From: Candidatus Shapirobacteria bacterium
GTDB taxonomy: Bacteria > Patescibacteriota > Microgenomatia > VGLL01
Length of the DNA stretch: 12,483 bases
Direction of reading: 5' to 3'
Assembly (NCBI GenBank): GCA_016866735.1
Contig: VGLL01000021.1
Location: 1-12,483 of the forward strand
Positions 6,136 through 10,562 of this stretch are shown one piece after another. The notes below the pieces were generated by a model. It was not told the DNA's origin and ran no database searches. It saw only the letters and a program-made list of their open reading frames with translations. Positions within the stretch are counted from its first letter, which is position 1; every line of letters starts with the position of its first letter. Made by a program: the position numbers and the translations under genes.

Positions 6136-7224
6136 ATGGAAACAAGGAAATTGTTAAGCGAGGGGAAAGAATTCGTTTGCTGCGGGAAGAACTATTTTTG
6201 GAAACGCCTCCGGGTTCTCTTCTGCCGTTTCGAGCAAGGGAAATCTGTCTTTGCCGCCAAGCTCTACGAGCGCCGGGGAAGGTGGACGCGGCCCTTTTCC
6301 CACCTCGGTTTTGCCACGCTGGTAGGTTTGGGTATCGTTTTAGCGCCGGTAGTGGCCGAGAATTTGCCCGAAGGTTTTTTGAGCGGCCAGGCTCTGGCGC
6401 CAACAGTTCTTTCTGCCGTGGATATTGATAATCCGGAGACAGCTACTTTTGCCTCCGAGAAGCCGCGGGGAGAAGTCATGGATTACACCGTTATTGAAGG
6501 TGACACGATTTCGGGAATTGCCCAAAAGTTTAGTATTTCTATTGACACTATTAGATGGGCTAATAATTTGCAATCGATTAGCAGTATTAAGCCCGGACAG
6601 AACCTGAAGATTTTACCGGTAACGGGAGTTTCCCATAAAGTGGCGCGGGGAGAGACGGTTTACTCCATTGCCAAGCATTACTCGTCCGACCCGCAGGGGA
6701 TAGTTGACTACCCCTTTAACGCCTTCAAGAACGACGAAACTTTTGAGCTTGCGGCCGGGCAAATGCTGATTGTCCCCGATGGCATTATGCCCAAAGTCAT
6801 TCCTTGGGCGCCGAGCGCCTACATCGCCCGCAAGACGCCTGACGCGGGAACGGTAGTCGCCTCGGGGGTGTTTGTCTGGCCGGCAGGAGGAACGATTTCC
6901 CAAAGATACAGCTGGTATCATCACGGGGTAGATATTGCCAATGCCGCTGGTCCCGATATTGTGGCGGCCGACGCCGGCCGGATAGTCGTTGCCGGGTGGC
7001 CGGACAACAGCGGCTACGGCAACCGGGTGATGATTGACCACGGCAATGGCCTGGTGACTATTTACGGCCATTTAGCCAAAATCTATGTGGCTTCTGGCCA
7101 GACGGTCAATCGGGGGAATAGGATTGGGCAGATGGGGACGACCGGTCGGTCAACCGGGATTCACCTTCACTTCGAAGTGCGCAGAAATGGTGCCAGCGTT
7201 GATCCAATGAGCATTTTGAAATAA
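6136..7224 (+). CDS. Membrane-anchored LysM/M23-family peptidoglycan endopeptidase
   Basis: A 362-residue protein. Residues 1-55 are basic and cytoplasmic, HLGFATLVGLGIVLAPVVA (56-74) is a probable membrane anchor or uncleaved signal, LysM1 spans about 116-160 (YTVIEGDTISGIAQKF to PGQNLKIL), LysM2 about 166-213, and an M23 lysostaphin-like domain about 245-357. Zinc and catalytic residues are all present: H262-x3-D266 in YHHGVD, H312 in YGH, and H343-L-H345 in GIHLHFE. It should bind peptidoglycan and cleave its peptide cross-links outside the membrane, in cell growth or division. The ATG is 3 nt after the rho stop with only a weak AGGG, so it is probably co-transcribed and coupled to rho. 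The second LysM is looser than the first, with an insertion around DYPFNAFKND. Confidence 0.93.
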   Translation: METRKLLSEGKEFVCCGKNYFWKRLRVLFCRFEQGKSVFAAKLYERRGRWTRPFSHLGFATLVGLGIVLAPVVAENLPEGFLSGQALAPTVLSAVDIDNPETATFASEKPRGEVMDYTVIEGDTISGIAQKFSISIDTIRWANNLQSISSIKPGQNLKILPVTGVSHKVARGETVYSIAKHYSSDPQGIVDYPFNAFKNDETFELAAGQMLIVPDGIMPKVIPWAPSAYIARKTPDAGTVVASGVFVWPAGGTISQRYSWYHHGVDIANAAGPDIVAADAGRIVVAGWPDNSGYGNRVMIDHGNGLVTIYGHLAKIYVASGQTVNRGNRIGQMGTTGRSTGIHLHFEVRRNGASVDPMSILK

Positions 7225-7251
7225 AATCCTAGGCACGACATCTAAACAATA

Positions 7252-7330
7252 AATGACTACCTAATGACAACTTAATGACTGCTCAAGTGACTGCCATTTA
7301 TAGTCACTAATAGTCATTGATTGTCGCTAG
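7252..7330 (+). repeat. 11-bp and 10-bp periodic repeat array between M23 gene and tRNA-Ala
   Basis: Four 11-bp units starting AATGACT/AATGACA/AATGACT/AAGTGAC (7252-7262, 7263-7273, 7274-7284, 7285-7295) are followed by three 10-bp units starting TAGTCAC/TAGTCAT/TTGTCGC (7301-7330). The second block carries the reverse complement of the first (AATGACT versus AGTCATT), so the array is also an imperfect inverted repeat. The period is close to one helical turn. No protein is encoded; function unknown. Confidence 0.7.
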
Positions 7331-7343
7331 ATTTGGGATTTCG

Positions 7344-7360
7344 TCCTCCGAATCGGAGGA
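7344..7360 (+). repeat. GC-rich palindrome, CCTCCGA/TCGGAGG type
   Basis: TCCTCCGA, one A, then TCGGAGGA: a perfect 8-bp-arm palindrome, 23 nt before the tRNA-Ala gene. A nearly identical palindrome occurs at 10482-10498 beside the four-helix-bundle gene, and the same half-sites bracket the composite element at 10880-10952. It has no T-tract on either side, so it is not a typical terminator. Confidence 0.75.
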
Positions 7361-7383
7361 TCGAATTTCGGATTTAGTTATTT

Positions 7384-7454
7384 GGGCCTATAGGTAAACG
7401 GTATACCGCACCCTTCGCATGGGTGAATTCCGAGTTCGATTCTCGGTAGGTCCA
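7384..7454 (+). tRNA. tRNA-Ala (anticodon CGC)
   Basis: Folds into a complete cloverleaf. The acceptor stem is GGGCCTA (7384-7390) with TAGGTCC (7447-7453), including the G3:U70 pair that identifies alanine tRNAs. T8-A9 are followed by D stem GGTA/TACC with a 7-nt loop containing GG. The anticodon stem is CACCC/GGGTG with loop TTCGCAT, giving anticodon CGC (7416-7418), which reads GCG. The variable loop is 4 nt, and the T stem CCGAG/CTCGG has the canonical loop TTCGATT. The discriminator is A7454. The next bases are CCT, so the 3' CCA is not encoded and must be added by nucleotidyltransferase. At 71 nt it is compact. Confidence 0.93.
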
Positions 7455-7463
7455 CCTGACTGA

Positions 7464-7487
7464 CCAAAACAAAAATATGTTTTTTGG
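7464..7487 (+). terminator. Possible weak terminator hairpin after tRNA-Ala
   Basis: CCAAAACA (7464-7471) can pair with TG(T)6GG (7478-7487) around a 6-nt loop, leaving a two-T bulge. The T run lies within the stem rather than after it, and most pairs are A-T. It is placed 10 nt after the tRNA, which is the only other support. Confidence 0.25.
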
Positions 7488-7553
7488 GATTCTTAAGGCT
7501 CCTTGGGTTTTTCCCTGGCTCCCTTAGATTTTCCAAAAACAAGACCCTCCTAC

Positions 7554-7570
7554 GCCCCGCTTAGCGGGGC
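7554..7570 (+). repeat. GC-rich palindrome, CCCCGCTTAGCGGGG type
   Basis: GCCCCGCT, one T, AGCGGGGC: 8-bp perfect arms. The same core recurs at 10629-10643 inside the large repetitive protein gene and in a variant form at 10899-10912. Here it sits in the 150-nt gap between the tRNA and the zinc-ribbon gene, upstream of that gene's ribosome-binding site. Confidence 0.8.
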
Positions 7571-7586
7571 TACGGAAGGGCAAGAA

Positions 7587-7595
7587 GGGAGGTGA
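7587..7595 (+). promoter_or_regulatory. Strong Shine-Dalgarno of the zinc-ribbon gene
   Basis: GGGAGGTGA lies 9 nt before ATG 7605 and complements the 16S rRNA 3' end over eight or more bases. It fixes the start of the small zinc-ribbon gene and is much stronger than the leaders of its neighbours, suggesting high translation. Confidence 0.85.
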
Positions 7596-7604
7596 ATTTA
7601 AGGG

Positions 7605-7928
7605 ATGCCATTTGCAGATCAAACACTGAAATGCCGCGATTGCGGTCAAGATTTCGCGTGGACGGCTGACGAGCAGGAGTTTTATAAGTCGAAAGGCTTT
7701 GACAATGCCCCGGTTCGTTGTCCGGCCTGCCGGAGGGCCAAGAGAGCCCAAAGGGACGGTTTTGACAGCCGTGGTCCGCGGCAGATGTTTTCTATTACCT
7801 GTGCTCAATGCGGTAAGCAAGACCAAGTGCCTTTCCAGCCGAAAGGGGACAGGCCGGTTCTTTGCGGCGATTGTTACCGAAAAGGTCGGGGAATTTCCCA
7901 GGGGGACAGTCAACCGCCAGCAGCCTAG
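7605..7928 (+). CDS. Small double zinc-ribbon protein
   Basis: A 107-residue cytosolic protein with two four-cysteine zinc ribbons. The first pairs C10-x2-C13 with C39-x2-C42, with FAWTADEQEFYKSKGF between them, as in the 'probable zinc-ribbon' zf-trcl family. The second pairs C66-x2-C69 with C87-x2-C90 and includes the typical CGKQDQVPFQP and GDRPVLC strings of the CxxC-ribbon family. The linker is basic (RRAKRAQR). Proteins with this layout are common, small and uncharacterised in CPR bacteria and some Chloroflexi; a nucleic-acid-binding role is plausible but not shown. The start is fixed by a strong Shine-Dalgarno. It stands alone, convergent with the Wzy/TPR gene. Confidence 0.9.
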   Translation: MPFADQTLKCRDCGQDFAWTADEQEFYKSKGFDNAPVRCPACRRAKRAQRDGFDSRGPRQMFSITCAQCGKQDQVPFQPKGDRPVLCGDCYRKGRGISQGDSQPPAA

Positions 7929-8005
7929 GCAATAGGTTTATCAGGTACTCGGGTTAGCTTTTTAATTAAGCGGTCTTTTTGGTGGCTTTCTCTCGCTTAC
8001 CGTCT

Positions 8006-8024
8006 ACAAAGGAGTGTCCTTTGT
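8006..8024 (+). repeat. Perfect 8-bp inverted repeat at the convergent gene junction
   Basis: ACAAAGGA and TCCTTTGT separated by GTG form an 8-bp stem with a 3-nt loop, touching the TGA stop of the Wzy/TPR gene (8024-8026 on the minus strand). It follows the zinc-ribbon gene by 77 nt. It could end transcription from either side, but there is no T-tract after it in either direction. Confidence 0.45.
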
Positions 8025-10018
8025 CAAGGCTGCGGGGGAGATTCGGTGGGGAGAGAAATGGGTGGCGCGATTTTTGGGCTAGGCGCTACCAGCGGCTCGG
8101 TAAGAGTTTCCGGTCCGGCCGGCTTAGCTGGCTGGGCGGTTCGGGTGGCTTCCTTAGCTTCCTCCGTTAACTTCTTCTGCAAAGCTTCAAGCTCGCCTTT
8201 TGCCTTTTGGTAATCACCGGAATCAGCCGGAACAAGATTTAAGGTAGCCTCCATTTCCTGGGCAGCCCTTACCCAGTCTTTTTTCTCTTTTAAGGCCGCG
8301 GAAAGATTATAGTGGGCGTTGGCAAGATCGCGTTTTAAGGCGACGGCGCCCTCGAAGCTTCTTACCGCTTCATCCCAATTCCCCTGGGAATAATAGAGTC
8401 CGCCAAGATCAATTCTCAAAAGGGGATTGGCGGGGTCAAGATTGATGGCCTGTTGGTAGGCGCCAATGGCGAAATTGGCGGCGCCGTCGGCAAAGTTAAT
8501 CAGTTGGCGGTAGATAGAGGCGAGATTTTCCCAGTTAGTTATTTTGGTCGGATTGAGAGCGATCGCTGATTTGGCGGCCGCGATCGACTGCTGGACAAGG
8601 GTGGTAATATCGGCCCGATTCTGATCGGTCAGTTTTCCCTCCGGAGGCGAACCGGCAATTGCGTTAGCAAGGGCCAAGTTAGTTTGAGAGTAGGCCACGC
8701 GGTAACGATCAATATAAGGATTATTTTCAATAGCGTTTCTTTGATAGTTATAAGTTTGGGTGCCGTCATTGGCCGCGGCGGCCACAAAAGATTTATTGAG
8801 GTAGAATTCGGCCAGAGCCGCTTTATAAACGAAAAACCCTGAACCCAGGATAAGGACTAGGCTGATAACAGTAATGAGCCAGGGGAGGATTCTGCCCCCT
8901 TCAACAACTTCTTTTCTGGGTAAAGAGGAAGCAATAATGACAAGTAACAGATAACAGGTAACAATTAACAAAAAGTTAGGAGGGAGGAAGAGCTGGAGAG
9001 CGAAGATGAGCAATGTAGCAATGTAGCAACTTAGCAATGTAGCCATGTAGCCACTTGGCAATTTAGATCTTGCTTTGACCACTCGCCAAATAAGGAAGAG
9101 GTAAGCACCAAGGCCAATAATGCCTACTTCTGATAAAAGTTGCAGATACCAGTTGGCGGAAGCGCCAAATCTGATGCCCCACAAGGGCGAAGCATTGAGA
9201 GAAAAGGGTTTAAATACGTTAAAGGCGGTGAAATAGTTGCCTGGCCCGACGCCAAGAAGGCTGATGCGCCAGTTCTTAAAGCCCTCGATGGCAATCGCCC
9301 AGGCGGCGGAAAAAGAGAGAAGGAGTGGTTTGGCAGTCGCTAGGAGTTGATAGCAGCTAATAAACAAGCCGAGGGAAATTACAATAGCAAATAGCAAATA
9401 GCAAATAGCAAATAGAGAAAAGACTTTTTGCTTGAGAGAAGCGAGAAGTCTTGGGACGATAAGAGCGAGGGCAACGGCCAAAAAAAGCGCCTGGGGAAGA
9501 AGGCCGCCCGTAGGCGTAAAGGTTTTTTGAGCTAACCAGTCCGGCAAATTTATGCCCCAGACTTTCCAAAATTCCAAGAACCAGAAGAGAGAGATAAGGG
9601 AAAGAACGGAGGCGGAAGCGGCTAAGGAATTGTAAATTGTAAATTGTAAATTGTAAATTGCCGAATTGACGACGAGAAAGTACAAAAGCGTTAACAGGAT
9701 AATAATGCCGGGGCCTAAGGGGTTTAAGAAAGCCTCGACCTTGTTGGGAGACTGAAAGATAGCTGATAGCACATAGCTGATAGCTAACAGGAGAACGGGA
9801 AGATCTAGAGCTGTCAGTTTCAGTTCAACACGGTGGCTAAGAATATTTTTGGCAAGCCAGAGAATTAATAATAAGAAAGTGAAGGCAAACAAAAGAAGCA
9901 TTTTGGGAAAGACAACGTAGTCCGAAAAAATCGGCAGAAAGAATAAGGGAAGCAGGAAAACAAAAATATAAATAACCACCCTTGCTAAATAATTCAAAAC
10001 GTATTCTGATTTAGACAT
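8024..10018 (-). CDS. Wzy/O-antigen-ligase-like polytopic membrane protein with TPR domain
   Basis: A 664-residue protein. The first ~400 residues form roughly ten or more hydrophobic helices. The Wzy_C-type region GVGPGNYFTAFNVF (256-269) through WYLQLLSEVGIIGLGAYLFLIW (290-311) matches O-antigen ligases/polymerases, which join lipid-linked glycans at the outer face of the membrane. Residues ~480-600 hold TPR-like repeats (NWENLASIYRQL, DLGGLYYSQGNWDEAVRSFEGAVAL, ALKEKKDWVRAAQEME). The Pro/Ala-rich tail, ~625-664, looks disordered. Membrane ligase plus TPR fusions are common in CPR genomes. Five arrays of 7-8-bp repeats lie within its membrane-helix coding region, giving near-repeats such as LFAICYLLFAI. 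There is no clear Shine-Dalgarno before ATG 10018. The glycan substrate is unknown; the upstream GT4 gene is a possible functional partner. Confidence 0.87.
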   Translation of the reverse strand: MSKSEYVLNYLARVVIYIFVFLLPLFFLPIFSDYVVFPKMLLLFAFTFLLLILWLAKNILSHRVELKLTALDLPVLLLAISYVLSAIFQSPNKVEAFLNPLGPGIIILLTLLYFLVVNSAIYNLQFTIYNSLAASASVLSLISLFWFLEFWKVWGINLPDWLAQKTFTPTGGLLPQALFLAVALALIVPRLLASLKQKVFSLFAICYLLFAIVISLGLFISCYQLLATAKPLLLSFSAAWAIAIEGFKNWRISLLGVGPGNYFTAFNVFKPFSLNASPLWGIRFGASANWYLQLLSEVGIIGLGAYLFLIWRVVKARSKLPSGYMATLLSCYIATLLIFALQLFLPPNFLLIVTCYLLLVIIASSLPRKEVVEGGRILPWLITVISLVLILGSGFFVYKAALAEFYLNKSFVAAAANDGTQTYNYQRNAIENNPYIDRYRVAYSQTNLALANAIAGSPPEGKLTDQNRADITTLVQQSIAAAKSAIALNPTKITNWENLASIYRQLINFADGAANFAIGAYQQAINLDPANPLLRIDLGGLYYSQGNWDEAVRSFEGAVALKRDLANAHYNLSAALKEKKDWVRAAQEMEATLNLVPADSGDYQKAKGELEALQKKLTEEAKEATRTAQPAKPAGPETLTEPLVAPSPKIAPPISLPTESPPQP
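8942..8969 (-). repeat. Degenerate heptamer array in the Wzy/TPR gene (1)
   Basis: Four 7-bp units ending TAAC on the plus strand (AAGTAAC, AGATAAC, AGGTAAC, AATTAAC), encoding about residues 350-359, LLIVTCYLLL, in a membrane helix. Confidence 0.7.
9009..9064 (-). repeat. Degenerate octamer array in the Wzy/TPR gene (2)
   Basis: Seven 8-bp units related to AGCAATGT on the plus strand, diverging to GGCAATTT at the right end. They encode about residues 319-337, including YMATLLSCYIATLL, a visible peptide near-repeat. Confidence 0.85.
9383..9415 (-). repeat. Perfect heptamer array in the Wzy/TPR gene (3)
   Basis: 4.7 identical copies of AATAGCA (plus strand), encoding residues 202-212, LFAICYLLFAI. 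A change of one copy would shift the reading frame; a change of three would not. Confidence 0.95.
9628..9660 (-). repeat. Perfect heptamer array in the Wzy/TPR gene (4)
   Basis: 4.7 identical copies of a TGTAAAT-type unit, encoding residues 120-131, the near-repeat IYNLQFTIYN, within a hydrophobic stretch. As with the array at 9383, a single-copy change breaks the frame. Confidence 0.95.
9758..9785 (-). repeat. Heptamer array in the Wzy/TPR gene (5)
   Basis: Four units GATAGCT, GATAGCA, CATAGCT, GATAGCT, encoding about residues 79-87, AISYVLSAI. Confidence 0.8.
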
Positions 10019-10023
10019 GCTTT

Positions 10024-10090
10024 AATTTGAAATTTTTAATTTTCAATTTTTAATGAAATCCTAATTTTCAATTTTCAACTTGAAATGAAT
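10024..10090 (+). repeat. A/T-rich heptamer array downstream of the four-helix-bundle gene
   Basis: Five 7-bp units of the AATTTTC type (10024-10058), a 4-nt spacer, then four more (10063-10090). The array fills nearly the whole gap between the start of the Wzy/TPR gene and the stop of the four-helix-bundle gene. Its units are related to those on the other side of that gene (10447-10562). Confidence 0.8.
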
Positions 10091-10092
10091 TT

Positions 10093-10443
10093 TTAAACTG
10101 ATTGTTTAGTTTTGCTAGCGATTTTAGAAAAGATGAGTGTCAGCTCTTGGGCCTCCTGCCAGACTTGCTTGCACTCCTCTTTTAATTCTTCGACAGCTTT
10201 TGCCAGCATTCTAAGCCAATATTTAGTCTCCTTAGCTTCTTTTTTACAAATATAGATCTTATTGGTAAAGTCCCTCTTGCTCGAGGCGCCATTTGCCTCG
10301 CAGTAGTTTGCCCCCATGCTTGTTCCCGCGCTTATCAATTGGCCAATAATGGGAATAGTGACCACATTCTTAGGTGCCTTCTTGCATAATTCGATTATCT
10401 TCTCTGCGAATCGGGCCGTTCTTTCTTCTAAATCGTACTTCAT
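10093..10443 (-). CDS. Four-helix-bundle protein (S23/23S rRNA IVP family)
   Basis: A 116-residue, all-helical protein matching the family originally found in intervening sequences of spirochaete 23S rRNA genes. Family marks: DLEERTARFAEKIIELCKK (4-22), IPIIGQLISAGTSMGANYCEA (30-50) and KRDFTNKIYICKKEAKETKYW (56-76). The full expected length is present. The family is structurally related to the Avd accessory protein of diversity-generating retroelements, but no reverse transcriptase or variable repeat is visible nearby. The molecular role of free-standing members is unknown. The gene has no Shine-Dalgarno and is enclosed on both sides by A/T-rich heptamer repeats plus a GC-rich palindrome, suggesting it sits in, or travels with, a repeat element. 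Confidence 0.93.
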   Translation of the reverse strand: MKYDLEERTARFAEKIIELCKKAPKNVVTIPIIGQLISAGTSMGANYCEANGASSKRDFTNKIYICKKEAKETKYWLRMLAKAVEELKEECKQVWQEAQELTLIFSKIASKTKQSV

Positions 10444-10446
10444 ACT

Positions 10447-10562
10447 TTAATTTTTAATTTTCAAATTCATTTCAAATTTTACCCTCCGATTCGGAGGGCA
10501 AATTGAAAATTTAGCTGACTTATACTTCATTTCAAATTTTAAATTTCAAATTGAAAATTTAG
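10447..10562 (+). repeat. A/T-rich heptamer arrays and palindrome upstream of the four-helix-bundle gene
   Basis: Heptamer units run 10447-10481 and 10528-10562. Between them are a GC palindrome (10482-10498) and a 16-bp direct repeat, CAAATTGAAAATTTAG, present at 10499-10514 and 10547-10562. A 14-bp direct repeat, CATTTCAAATTTTA, occurs at 10468 and 10528. The last unit supplies the TAA stop of the large repetitive protein gene (10559-10561). Confidence 0.85.
10482..10498 (+). repeat. GC-rich palindrome, CCTCCGA/TCGGAGG type
   Basis: CCCTCCGA, one T, TCGGAGGG: perfect 8-bp arms, matching the palindrome at 7344-7360 except for the outer base pair and the centre. It is surrounded by A/T-rich heptamers. 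No T-tract follows on the minus strand, so a terminator role for the large gene upstream is doubtful. Confidence 0.8.

Noticed and set aside
6613..7071. Minus-strand open frame of 152 codons within the M23 gene
   Set aside because: Antisense to strongly conserved LysM/M23 coding sequence; its translation shows no recognisable domain.
7503..7530. Promoter TTGGGT-16-TAGATT before the zinc-ribbon gene
   Set aside because: Both boxes are weak matches (about 3/6 and 4/6); not distinguishable from chance in this A/T-rich stretch.
9009..9064. CRISPR-like array in the repeat-rich Wzy/TPR region
   Set aside because: Units are 7-8 bp, directly adjacent with no spacers, and are translated; no cas genes are present.
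10093..10443. Diversity-generating retroelement, given the Avd-like four-helix-bundle protein
   Set aside because: No reverse transcriptase, template repeat or variable repeat is visible; motifs fit the stand-alone S23/IVP family.
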